A DNA stretch of 64,000 bases from Linnemannia hyalina. Its lineage: Eukaryota; Mortierellomycota; Mortierellomycetes; Mortierellales; Mortierellaceae. The position numbers and the translations under genes are program-made. The DNA lies in the NCBI GenBank assembly GCA_019671135.1, contig JAHRHY010000002.1:1860001-1924000 (forward strand), written 5' to 3'. A model generated the notes under the pieces. It saw nothing but the letters and a program-made list of their open reading frames with translations. It was not told the DNA's origin and did not search any database. This document shows positions 49,300-59,292 of the stretch, piece by piece (positions within the stretch are counted from its first letter, which is position 1; the number at the start of each line of letters is the position of its first letter).

Positions 49300-49545
49300 T
49301 TACTCTGAAGCAAATTTTCTGTGTGCTGACCATGATAATGCTCCAATTGCATGCATATGTTTTTGTAAATCTGGTGCAAAAAAGTCTACCAATCCCCACA
49401 GTTCTTCCTTTGACATACCATTTAGTTCTTGCTGAGACTTACCACGTAACAAAACAGCTCTCAAGTACATTGCCATTGTAGGATCCATATGATGCTCATG
49501 TATATAAATGGCTATTATTTGCTTAATTTCTTTAAGTGTTGGCAT
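49300..49545 (-). CDS. Small protein, family 2 (81 aa), copy 1
   Basis: Unrecognised. Starts MPTLKEIKQIIAIYIHEHHM, has YLRAVLLRGKSQQELNGMSK in the middle and ends WSAHRKFASE. It sits immediately upstream of the Rep-like gene on the same strand, as the 90-aa gene does in family 1, and has a similar length and helical character. Positional counterpart; homology cannot be shown by eye. Differs from copy 2 at Asp21 (DPTMAM against HPTMAM). Confidence 0.72.
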   Translation of the reverse strand: MPTLKEIKQIIAIYIHEHHMDPTMAMYLRAVLLRGKSQQELNGMSKEELWGLVDFFAPDLQKHMHAIGALSWSAHRKFASE

Positions 49546-49691
49546 TGCATAACTAGTAAACCATTAGGAAAAATGCCTATACTACAATACACTTTTAGAT
49601 TTGTTGCACTATAAAAGAAGTTATCTCATATTCCATGATAGATTGGATAGAAATATAATGCATATATCATCTATTTCAAGAGAATTTAAAC
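49546..49691 (-). promoter_or_regulatory. Upstream region of the family 2 81-aa gene
   Basis: About 146 bp between the 81-aa start and the long TIR. Contains GCACTATAAAAGAAG near 49608, a TATA-like site about 60 nt from the ATG when read on the minus strand. Family 2 has no zinc-ribbon gene here. Confidence 0.4.
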
Positions 49692-51397
49692 GTAAACTAT
49701 TAGCAAAAATTCCTTTATATAACACACTTTTGGATTTTTTAAAACTATTAACGATAAACACGATAGGGGAACAAGCCCCTCAACCAGATGTCAAAGTATT
49801 TCATCATGGCGGTTTTGCGACAACTTTTTTGTAACCACCAATTTTCTCCCAACCACCAAAGTATACAAACGATATTTTATAGACATTTCCTAAGTCTACA
49901 TAACTTTTATTTATACAACTTCTTTTTTCTGTCTTGTTATCATACAAAATGCGATAGAAATGTCACAATGTTCATACCCATTTGCATCACGAAATATGGG
50001 GTACGTTTTAAGAAACGTCTATTTTTAAAGACATAGTTGCTCTTTAAACAACACATTTTCTCTACCTTATTATTACCCATTTGCATCACGAAATATGTAA
50101 TGTGTTTTAAGAAACGTCTATTTTAAACGACATAACTATTCTGTTAACAACTTCTTTTTTCTGTCTTGTTATCACACACAATGCGATAGAAATGTCACAA
50201 TGTTCATACCCATTTGCATCACGAAATATGTGATACGTTTTAAGAAACGTCCATTTTAAACGACATAATTACTCTGTTAACAACACATTTTCTCTACCTT
50301 ATTATCACACAAAATGCGATAGAAATGTCACAATGTTCATACCCATTTGCATCACGAAATATGTGATAAGTTTTAAGAAACGTCTATTTTAAACGACATA
50401 ATTACTCTGTTAACAACACATTTTTTCTATCTTATTATCACACAAAATGCGATAGAAATGTCACAATGTTTATACCCATTGGCATCACGAAATATGTGAT
50501 ACGTTTTAAGAAACGTCCATTTTAAACGACATAATTACTCTGTTAACAACACATTTTCTCTACCTTATTATCACACAAAATGCGATAGAAACGCCACGAT
50601 GTTTATATCCATTTGCATCACGAAATATGTGATGTGTTTTAAGAAACGTCTATTTTTAACGACATAATTACTCTATTAACAATACATTTTTTCTATCTTG
50701 TTATCACACAAAATGCAATAGAAACGTTGTAATATAATAGCCATTTGCATTATAAAATATGTGATGTGTTTTAAGAAACGTCTATTTTAAACGATATAAT
50801 TGTTATATCTACAACTACCCACAATGCATGGTCTAATTGCGATATCTCTGTTTTTACCATTGTCGTAATTACCTACAATCTGTATAACAATAAATGCTAT
50901 AACAATTGTAAGTTAACCAAAGTGTAATAATATTAAACGTCGTGCAAATCGTGGGCTTACCTAAAGTATGTCAACATTAAACATTGTAATACTTACGAGT
51001 TTATCAAGAATGTATTAAAATTAAACATCACGATAATCACGAGGTCATCCAAAATGCGTTCATATCAAATATCATAACTATGGTAATAACTACAGTTTGT
51101 CAGCTGTCGAATCGAATGCCGAATGTCAAATGTCGAATGTCGAATATTGTTGAGAAAGTGTAGCAATAACGCCATTAAAAACGTATCAGCTACCCTTTCT
51201 TTCCAACAACCAATGTTTGTTAAAGCCACTATGCTACTTTTTAAAAAAATCGGGATCCAACTTTTTTTTTAAAACTACCACTACATCATCACCAGTATCA
51301 CGAGTGCTATATTGGATATACACATAGGATATATCATGAAAAGGAGATATTAGTAACCATCGCTAATTATATAAACACGAAAACAAATGCTCTACTA
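49692..51397 (-). repeat. Family 2 right long TIR (about 1.71 kb) with 133-bp repeats
   Basis: Inverted match of 33415-35154. The 133-bp repeats occupy about 49920-50800 in reverse, with one shortened unit near 50070 (TTATTATTACCC). No gene is seen in this stretch. Confidence 0.92.
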
Positions 51398-51848
51398 GGA
51401 GGCCATCCATGTTCGGCTCCACCAACCATAGACTACAGTATAAAAATATCTGTCAACACCTATTAAAACAGTGTGTTCCTTGAGAGTACAACAAATCTCA
51501 TCAGCTTTTTCCTTCCACCAGTCTCCATTTTCTACATTCACCACCACTACTTTGTAACATCATCTACTTTAGCTGAGAAAGCCTTGGACATGATCATCTC
51601 ATATTGGAAAGGAAATTACTATCTGTAATATCCAGGATCCAATATGAGATGATCATGTCCAAGGCTTTCTCAGCTAAAGTAGATGATGTTACAAAGTAGT
51701 GGTGGTGAATGTAGAAAATGGAGACTGGTGGAAGGAAAAAGCTGATGAGATTTGTTGTACTCTCAAGGAACACACTGTTTTAATAGGTGTTGACAGATAT
51801 TTTTATACTGTAGTCTATGGTTGGTGGAGCCGAACATGGATGGCCTCC
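51398..51848. repeat. 451-bp near-perfect palindrome, right cap of family 2
   Basis: Same sequence as 32964-33414. Its outer side abuts codon 108 of a family 1 Rep-like gene on the minus strand, whereas the left palindrome abuts codon 359 of one on the plus strand. The flanks are therefore not one target site. Confidence 0.93.
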
Positions 51849-52171
51849 ATGCGCGGAGAAAAATAGTTATCATCCATTTTAACCTGCCTAGCATCGACCA
51901 ACTTTACAGATTCCACAATTAAATCGGTGTGGTTAAATGCATCGCGCAGTTCAGCAATGTACTTTCCAATTGCTGTACCTTTAGTGGTATCGTCAGCAAA
52001 GTTATATATACCCCAAAAGATGATGGAATCGCAAAAGAGTTTGGAGAATTTGGTGAATCCTTTTCTCTCCACACTGCCAAATGGTGCTGACTGTAGATTA
52101 CCCACATTTGACAGCAAATGGGAAATTTCGTTGATGGCTTTGTTTATCAGAGATTCTTTTGTTGGCGACAT
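51849..52171 (-). pseudogene. Family 1 Rep-like gene, N-terminal fragment (codons 1-107)
   Basis: MSPTKESL ... NYFSPR, then the palindrome. It shares Ile85 with copy E. No Rep-type motif remains. Confidence 0.9.
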
Positions 52172-52216
52172 AATAAAAGGTATACTTAGGTTTTAAAAAG
52201 TCTATAATTTAGGTCG

Positions 52217-52489
52217 TCATTTTTTTCTAAGCATATATTCACCAGCGTCTTTCTCGGTAAGTAATCCATCTGCACGTATTTTGTCACGTAGGAGTTGATA
52301 AGATGCCTCTAATAACTTTTTTATGCCGTTAGTGCCAAATATAGTGGCATCTTGTGGAAAGAGGTTACGATGATGATCTAAAAATTCATCCAAATAGACA
52401 AACATACACAATTCCAGATTCTTCTCATAAATAAAATCTGCAACAACTTCCTGCTGGCGTGCTTTGGTTAAACGTGTAGGCCTGGGCAT
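52217..52489 (-). CDS. Small basic protein, family 1 (90 aa)
   Basis: As 8217-8489 with His39; no amino-acid difference from B seen. Belongs to the partial element 51849-53371 plus 58611-58815. Confidence 0.74.
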   Translation of the reverse strand: MPRPTRLTKARQQEVVADFIYEKNLELCMFVYLDEFLDHHRNLFPQDATIFGTNGIKKLLEASYQLLRDKIRADGLLTEKDAGEYMLRKK

Positions 52490-52685
52490 AATATATTTGC
52501 GGCGATAAGACGTCTAAATGCTCATCCCCCTATATACCTATTTGTCAATTACTCCCTTGAATAGATACAACTTGACATCTATATTAGATATTGTTGTGTA
52601 TGCCCTCAAACACAAACATTGAGAGAAATATTCCCGGGAAAAAACGTGGTATATCAACTATCAAGAGATCACCATTCCGCCTAAT

Positions 52686-53078
52686 ATGCCAAAAAGGATT
52701 TGCAACAGGTGTGACAAAAAGAAGCCTTTATATGATTTCTACGATGATTCCAGAAATACATGTAAGGAATGCAAGATAAAGTCTTCCAAGGAGAGCTATC
52801 AGGCAAAAAAGAATGGTGGAAATCATGTGAAATCTGGGAGATCTAAGAAAGACGAGGATGTACAACAATCCGATGATGATTTACGGTATGAGAATAAGAA
52901 GTTGAAGAAACGTGTCAGAAAATTGGAGAAAGGAATGGATAAGATGAACCAAATTATTTCCCAGCAGAAGAAGGAGATTTATATAATAAATGCCTTGATC
53001 AAAGGATTTGCCAGTGGTATCATGGTAAATCAAGAGGAAGAATTAGATACAGCCAATGTTGTTGAGCTATCGGAATAA
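52686..53078 (+). CDS. Zinc-ribbon/coiled-coil protein, family 1 (130 aa, b type)
   Basis: As 8686-9078 with Lys11, Leu15, Asn46, Ser53, Arg67, Gly83, Lys96 and Ile112. All four zinc cysteines are retained; Cys53 of other copies is Ser, so that cysteine is not a ligand. The most diverged open copy of this gene. Confidence 0.77.
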   Translation: MPKRICNRCDKKKPLYDFYDDSRNTCKECKIKSSKESYQAKKNGGNHVKSGRSKKDEDVQQSDDDLRYENKKLKKRVRKLEKGMDKMNQIISQQKKEIYIINALIKGFASGIMVNQEEELDTANVVELSE

Positions 53079-53256
53079 TCTTTTAAAATGTGCAATATAT
53101 ATACCTTCCATAAGTAGTATTATGGGAATTATTCCCAGGGAATTCATGTACTGTCAACCAAGCTGGTACCATTATCATCATGATGTATATGCATGAGATT
53201 CACCGTTGACACATGTATAAATGCTATATATGTTATATGAACGTAGGTGATTTAAA

Positions 53257-53371
53257 ATGGTGGGCATAGCTTAACAAAAGACGAGAAAACAGGTGTACTC
53301 CCTCGCCCAAAAAAAAGCGCACTCCCCCAATTCTATTCCTCGATTACCGATATGTAAAATATGTTTATGAT
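53257..53371 (-). repeat. b-type right TIR, inner part, interrupted by element H
   Basis: ATGGTGGGCATAGC ... GCGCACTCCCCCAATTC ... TTTATGAT, stopping where the H block begins. The remaining outer part resumes at 58611. Confidence 0.9.
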
Positions 53372-53784
53372 GGGAATCGTCTTGGGTCGAAATAGATGAA
53401 TATGTTATGGAATACCAATGGAGGTTGCAAGAATTTGTACAGACAATTATGGAAGGAGTTTTTAAAAAGATAACAAATACATCTATAAAGAGTACATATA
53501 CAAAAGCAAAAGAATCCAAATGGACATAGTTATCTAGCAGTATTACAAGAGCAAAACGTAAGGAGAGAGTATCAACATAAACATATTTTACATATCGGTA
53601 ATCGGGCAGGACAAAAAGGTTGGAGCGCTTTTTTTTGGGCGAGGGAGTACCCAACCCACGCATTGGAATATTAAAGTAGATCAAGAGTAGAATATAAAAT
53701 AAGAGATACATAATAGGTCAACGTGGGGAATATATTTGTCGCGGATATCAAAGCCAATCTGTAAAACAAAATACACATCTAAAT
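53372..53784 (+). repeat. One 413-bp unit, left of element H
   Basis: 279 bp of a-type TIR plus the 134-bp spacer, then element H in register. One base differs from other units (GTAGAATATAAAAT for GTAGATTATAAAAT). Confidence 0.94.
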
Positions 53785-54101
53785 GGGAATCGTCTTGGGT
53801 CGAAATAGATGAATATGTTATGGAATACCAATGGAGGTTGCAAGAATTTGTACAGACAATTATGGAAGGAGTTTTTAAAAAGATAACAAATACATCTATA
53901 AAGAGTACATATACAAAAGCAAAAGAATCCAAATGGACATAGTTATCTAGCAGTATTACAAGAGCAAAACGTAAGGAGAGAGTATCAACATAAACATATT
54001 TTACATATCGGTAATCGGGCAGGACAAAAAGGTTGGAGCGCTTTTTTTTGGGCGAGGGAGTACACCTGTTTTCTCGTCTTTTGTTAAGCTATGCCCACCA
54101 T
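53785..54101 (+). repeat. Left TIR of element H
   Basis: a-type 317-bp TIR, in register with the preceding 413-bp unit. Confidence 0.92.
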
Positions 54102-54188
54102 GTCTTAATATGACATATCTGGGGAATTCTAGGGAATAATTGACATAATTACGTGTGTATAATCCCTATTTTTGCAGAAAACGACATT

Positions 54189-55469
54189 ATGGAGACTGAT
54201 ACCATCGTAAACCCTACGCCAAAGAAACTTGCACGGCTGCTTGATAATCTGTTGGAGAACGAATGGGGATTTCTTGATGAACCGTGGCCAATGTGCCCAA
54301 AGGTCAAGACATTTCATCGTTCAGAGTTGAAACCAATTGCAAGAATACAGGATATGAAAAAGGTGTTGATGAAGAGACTTGGAGCCATACCAGTGTTTTT
54401 CTTTCTATCTACCATCTGGAGTAAACACTATTTCCCTGGTCCATATAACGCACTTGAGAAAGGAATTGCATTCTTGTACTTTTTCGTCGCTGGAGAGACT
54501 ATGGATTCCATGGCACAGTATATGCCAAAGTCCACATTCCATTTGATATACAGCACATTCGTCAAGGTGGAACGTGCATTATTTGAGAAGGAGATTACAC
54601 GCTGTTTTGCATCTATGTTCTCTTCGTTGGAAATTCGTATTCGAACAGCCAATTGGAAAAATCCCCCAATGTTCAAGCATGTAACTCTCTACTTGGATGG
54701 TCATGACTCTCGAGCAACATATGGGGAAGATAAAGCAGCAATGTATTCTTATAAGTTAAAGAAATCGGGTTTGAGAACGCAAGTGGCCATCGATGCCAAT
54801 GGAATGGTTCTCTTTGTATCCAAATCAGCGTCATGTCGTGATAACAACGATGGGAAAATGTTACAAGAGATGGGCATTGGCAAGAAGATGGACAGCATGG
54901 ACTGTATTGCTCTCGATGGAGGATATACACAATACATTGGCGATATTGTGGAAAAAGAAAAGTTGGACGAGCGTAACTTCTGTTTTCCCATCCGTAAGAA
55001 ACGACTACAGCAACTCCACGAAGAGGAATCCAACTTTAATGCTATGTTTGGTGGATTTCGATCTACGTCAGAGGCTGTCTTTGGTGATCTCATGAAAACA
55101 TTCGCCAAGTTTAATAACAAGGAGATTGTAAGAGTTGGATCCAAAAAGGAGTTTAATCTTACATTCCGCCTTTGTCTTCTGTTGCTAAATATTCGCAACT
55201 TTGTTAAAGCAGTGGACATCGAAGAGCAGCCACATCATCGTGGATGGATGGAAGAAGGAGTAGATTATCCACGAGAAAGGCAACTTGTCCCAGAGTTAAC
55301 TCAAACCGTTACAGTACAAAACAAACTGGAAAATGGTCTTGAGTTACAAAGAATGCAAGAGAAATTTGTAGGAATAGATGTTGCTTCAGATGATGATGAT
55401 GAACAAACGTCAAATAAGGATGATGACGAGGAAATGTCAAACCACGAAGATGATAATACCAGTCTATAA
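54189..55469 (+). CDS. DDE transposase-like protein, family 1 (426 aa), element H
   Basis: As 5162-6442 with Arg217 instead of His217 the only change seen. D170, D173, D243 and E295 are present. Confidence 0.85.
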   Translation: METDTIVNPTPKKLARLLDNLLENEWGFLDEPWPMCPKVKTFHRSELKPIARIQDMKKVLMKRLGAIPVFFFLSTIWSKHYFPGPYNALEKGIAFLYFFVAGETMDSMAQYMPKSTFHLIYSTFVKVERALFEKEITRCFASMFSSLEIRIRTANWKNPPMFKHVTLYLDGHDSRATYGEDKAAMYSYKLKKSGLRTQVAIDANGMVLFVSKSASCRDNNDGKMLQEMGIGKKMDSMDCIALDGGYTQYIGDIVEKEKLDERNFCFPIRKKRLQQLHEEESNFNAMFGGFRSTSEAVFGDLMKTFAKFNNKEIVRVGSKKEFNLTFRLCLLLLNIRNFVKAVDIEEQPHHRGWMEEGVDYPRERQLVPELTQTVTVQNKLENGLELQRMQEKFVGIDVASDDDDEQTSNKDDDEEMSNHEDDNTSL

Positions 55470-55504
55470 TTAACAAAAGTCTTTCCAAAGTTTTTAAAAA
55501 CCTC

Positions 55505-57208
55505 TCAAACGCGCTCGCACTTCATATCAAGTATATTATGTGAATTAACCACTCTAATCGCTCGAAATGTCATGAACGGCACACCTTTCACACTACCAAT
55601 TCTCTGTAGACCTTGAAGATGCTCCACACGCCATGGTGTCCAAATCTTTGCCAACGATTTTCCTGCGCGCACCTTTATGCCACATGCTGTAATAAAATGC
55701 CAACGATGTTCAGAACGAAATTCTTTGAGACCGGCCGCTACAATGGTATACTCCTCATCAGGCTTTAGAATTCGGTCGGCTGCAGTATACATCGAAACAT
55801 GAATAGTTTTCAGATGTAATACATTTGTATCTACTGTATCTTCATCATATTCGAAGATATCTGCAAGTGGGGCACTATACCTGTTATGAACACGCTTTGG
55901 CCAGGCAATAGAGATGTTGTCAACTTCCACAATTCCAACTTTGCTAAATTTACGAATGACGTTAGAAGATGCATCCCTCGAAGGAAACATTCCTTTTTGC
56001 GAGCCAGCAACTAGCGTGATGGCAGTACATCCAGGCTCGCGCTTAAATGTCCTTATTTCGCCCAAAATAACTTCATCTTTCCCATTTACCTCTTCTACAT
56101 GTCCTTCCACAAAATATATAGGTCTATCGTTAAAGGAATAGTTAGCCAGCAAAAGTGTAATAAGCTCGGGGTTCTTAAAGTTTTGCCACATATATCCATA
56201 CTTCTTAGAGGTTACCGAATTCCACCAGTGACAATAAGCAAACAGTTTCTCATGTGGAAAATGTACAGCCACCATCGAGGTAATGCATTTTGCACGTTCC
56301 TCCCACTGCATCTCAAAGGAACATTTAAATGTTTTACATTTCTTCAAGAGATTCTTTGTCTTGTCCATTTCGTCTTGATATGACTGAAGAGATCTCAAAG
56401 ATGAACCTTCAAACGTCAGCTCGATACGACTATAACCATGCTTTTTATATTTTTTAACTCGTCGTCCAAATGCTGTTTCTTTCTCCACCAAATCCTCCAA
56501 ACGTGAACCAAGGCTCTTTCGCACCTCGGCACTTTCCAAAATCTGGACAAATTTGTTATACACCTTATATCGGATATTCTTTGTATCCCCTTTTCGACCT
56601 CTCCATGAAATACAATGATGTCCTACTCTTCCCACATCATCGACAATTTTTGTAGTTTTCGTTTGTTTTAGCAATCTCTCCACGTGCAGTCGTGTGGTAA
56701 TACGTGTACAATCATAGGCAAAGTCTATGTCATGTAAAGCAATGCCGCTCTCGTTCAAGCTAGACAACATGTTCGTCAAAATTGGCACAACAATCTTTGC
56801 GCGGGAAAAATCTAAAGAAACCTTGATGGCAATAAATCCCTGTTGGTATTCTTTTCCAACAAACAACTTTCTATGGCGTTTGACCATGCGCGGAGAAAAA
56901 TAGTTATCATCCATTTTAACCTGCCTAGCATCGACCAACTTTACAGATTCCACATTTAAATCGGTGTGGTTAAATGCATCGCGCAGTTCAGCAATGTACT
57001 TTCCAATTGCTGTACCTTTAGTGGTATCGTCAGCAAAGTTATATATACCCCAAAAGATGATGGAATCGCAAAAGAGTTTGGAGAATTTGGTGAATCCTTT
57101 TCTCTCCACACTGCCAAATGGTGCTGACTGTAGATTACCCACATTTGACAGCAAATGGGAAATTTCGTTGATGGCTTTGTTTATCAGAGATTCTTTTGTT
57201 GGCGACAT
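55505..57208 (-). CDS. Rep-like protein, family 1 (567 aa), element H
   Basis: As 6468-8171 with no amino-acid difference seen. All three Rep_trans-like blocks are intact. Confidence 0.82.
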   Translation of the reverse strand: MSPTKESLINKAINEISHLLSNVGNLQSAPFGSVERKGFTKFSKLFCDSIIFWGIYNFADDTTKGTAIGKYIAELRDAFNHTDLNVESVKLVDARQVKMDDNYFSPRMVKRHRKLFVGKEYQQGFIAIKVSLDFSRAKIVVPILTNMLSSLNESGIALHDIDFAYDCTRITTRLHVERLLKQTKTTKIVDDVGRVGHHCISWRGRKGDTKNIRYKVYNKFVQILESAEVRKSLGSRLEDLVEKETAFGRRVKKYKKHGYSRIELTFEGSSLRSLQSYQDEMDKTKNLLKKCKTFKCSFEMQWEERAKCITSMVAVHFPHEKLFAYCHWWNSVTSKKYGYMWQNFKNPELITLLLANYSFNDRPIYFVEGHVEEVNGKDEVILGEIRTFKREPGCTAITLVAGSQKGMFPSRDASSNVIRKFSKVGIVEVDNISIAWPKRVHNRYSAPLADIFEYDEDTVDTNVLHLKTIHVSMYTAADRILKPDEEYTIVAAGLKEFRSEHRWHFITACGIKVRAGKSLAKIWTPWRVEHLQGLQRIGSVKGVPFMTFRAIRVVNSHNILDMKCERV

Positions 57209-57253
57209 AATAAAAGGTATACTTAGGTTTTAAAAAGTCTATAATTTAGGTCG

Positions 57254-57526
57254 TCATTTTTTTCTAAGCATATATTCACCAGCGTCTTTCTCGGTAAGTA
57301 ATCCATCTGCACGTATTTTGTCACGTAGGAGTTGATAAGATGCCTCTAATAACTTTTTTATGCCGTTAGTGCCAAATATAGTGGCATCTTGTGGAAAGAG
57401 GTTACGATGATGATCTAAAAATTCATCCAAATAGACAAACATACACAATTCCAGATTCTTCTCATAAATAAAATCTGCAACAACTTCCTGCTGGCGTGCT
57501 TTGGTTAAACGTGTAGGCCTGGGCAT
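57254..57526 (-). CDS. Small basic protein, family 1 (90 aa), element H
   Basis: As 8217-8489 with no difference seen. Confidence 0.75.
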   Translation of the reverse strand: MPRPTRLTKARQQEVVADFIYEKNLELCMFVYLDEFLDHHRNLFPQDATIFGTNGIKKLLEASYQLLRDKIRADGLLTEKDAGEYMLRKK

Positions 57527-57722
57527 AATATATTTGCGGCGATAAGACGTCTAAATGGTCATCCCCCTATATACCTATTTGTCAATTACTCCCTTGAATA
57601 GATACAACTTGACATCTATATTAGATATTGTTGTGTATGCCCTCAAACACAAACATTGAGAGAAATATTCCCGGGAAAAAACGTGGTATATCAACTATCA
57701 AGAGATCACCATTCCGCCTAAT

Positions 57723-58115
57723 ATGCCAAAAAGGATTTGCAACAGGTGTGACCAAAAGAAGCCTTTATATGATTTCTACGATGATTCCAGAAATACATGT
57801 AAGGAATGCAAGATAAAGTCTTCCAAGGAGAGCTATCAGGCAAAAAAGAATGGTGGAAAGCATGTGAAATCTGGGAGATGTAAGAAAGATGAGGATGTGC
57901 AACAATCCGATGATGATTTACAGTATGAGAATAAGAAGTTAAAGAAACGTGTCAGAAAATTGGAGAAAGAAATGGATAAGATGAACCAAATTATTTCCCA
58001 GCAGAAGAGGGAGATTTATATAATAAATGCCTTGATCAAAGGATTTGCCAGTGGTCTCATGGTAAATCAAGAGGAAGAATTAGATACAGCCAATGTTGTT
58101 GAGCTATCGGAATAA
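57723..58115 (+). CDS. Zinc-ribbon/coiled-coil protein, family 1 (130 aa), element H
   Basis: As 8686-9078 with Leu15, as in copy E. Zinc ligands intact. Confidence 0.8.
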   Translation: MPKRICNRCDQKKPLYDFYDDSRNTCKECKIKSSKESYQAKKNGGKHVKSGRCKKDEDVQQSDDDLQYENKKLKKRVRKLEKEMDKMNQIISQQKREIYIINALIKGFASGLMVNQEEELDTANVVELSE

Positions 58116-58293
58116 ACTTTTAAAATGTGCAATATATATACCTTCCATGAGTAGTATTATGGGAATTATTCCCAGGAAATTCATGTACTGTCAACCAAGC
58201 TGGTACCATTATCATCATGATGTATATGCATGAGATTCACCGTGGACACACGTATAAATGCTATATATGTTATATGAACGTAGGTGATTTAAA

Positions 58294-58610
58294 ATGGTGG
58301 GCATAGCTTAACAAAAGACGAGAAAACAGGTGTACTCCCTCGCCCAAAAAAAAGCGCTCCAACCTTTTTGTCCTGCCCGATTACCGATATGTAAAATATG
58401 TTTATGTTGATACTCTCTCCTTACGTTTTGCTCTTGTAATACTGCTAGATAACTATGTCCATTTGGATTCTTTTGCTTTTGTATATGTACTCTTTATAGA
58501 TGTATTTGTTATCTTTTTAAAAACTCCTTCCATAATTGTCTGTACAAATTCTTGCAACCTCCATTGGTATTCCATAACATATTCATCTATTTCGACCCAA
58601 GACGATTCCC
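58294..58610 (-). repeat. Right TIR of element H
   Basis: a-type 317-bp TIR ending CGATTCCC. Confidence 0.92.
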
Positions 58611-58815
58611 ATTGATACTCTTTCCTTACGTTTTGCTCTTGTAATACTGCTAGATAACTATGTCCATTTGGATTCTTTTGCTTTTGTATATGTATTCTTT
58701 ATAGATATATCTGTTGTCTTTTTAAAAACTCCTTCCATAATCGTCTGTACAAATTCTTGCAACTTCCATTGGTATTCCATAACATATTTAACTATTTCGA
58801 CCCAAGACATTTCCC
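58611..58815 (-). repeat. b-type right TIR, outer part
   Basis: Continues from 53371: ATTGATACTCTTTCC ... AAGACATTTCCC. Its outer end abuts the family 2 leader at TATATAAAGG, so this b-type element had inserted in a family 2 copy before H arrived. Confidence 0.9.
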
Positions 58816-58991
58816 TATATAAAGGAATTTTTGCTAATAGTTTACGTTTAAATTCTCTTGAAATAGATGATATATGCATTATATTTCTATCCAATCTATC
58901 ATGGAATATGAGATAACTTCTTTTATAGTGCAACAAATCTAAAAGTGTATTGTAGTATAGGCATTCTTCCTAATGGTTTACTAGTTATGCA

Positions 58992-59237
58992 ATGCCAACA
59001 CTTAAAGAAATTAAGCAAATAATAGCCATTTATATACATGAGCATCATATGCATCCTACAATGGCAATGTACTTGAGAGCTGTTTTGTTACGTGGTAAGT
59101 CTCAGCAAGAACTTAATGGTATGTCAAAGGAAGAACTGTGGGGATTGGTAGACTTTTTTGCACCAGATTTACAAAAACATATGCATACAATTGGTGCATT
59201 ATCATGGTCAGCACACCGAAAATTTGCTTCAGAGTAA
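58992..59237 (+). CDS. Small protein, family 2 (81 aa), copy 2
   Basis: As 49300-49545 with His21 and Thr66 changes. The start ATG is the second of two close ATGs (ATGCAATGCC); only the second opens the frame. Confidence 0.72.
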   Translation: MPTLKEIKQIIAIYIHEHHMHPTMAMYLRAVLLRGKSQQELNGMSKEELWGLVDFFAPDLQKHMHTIGALSWSAHRKFASE

Positions 59238-59292
59238 AGTGGTTTTTAAAAAGTTTGTAGTACATATCTCTGCAAACAGTAAGTTATTCAAC

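Larger units (their letters stand above)
53785..58610 (+). mobile_element. Family 1 element H, complete
   Basis: TIRs 53785-54101 and 58294-58610 (a type), all four genes open, 35-bp convergent spacer. Together with its one 413-bp unit it is inserted in the right TIR of a b-type family 1 copy (TTTATGAT | | ATTGATACTC). At most AT is shared by both sides, so a 3-bp duplication is not evident here. Confidence 0.93.

Noticed and set aside
53372..58610. Target-site duplication for element H.
   Set aside because: The flanks read TTTATGAT and ATTGATACTC against an expected TTTATGTTGATACTC; no 3-bp duplication fits without assuming extra changes.
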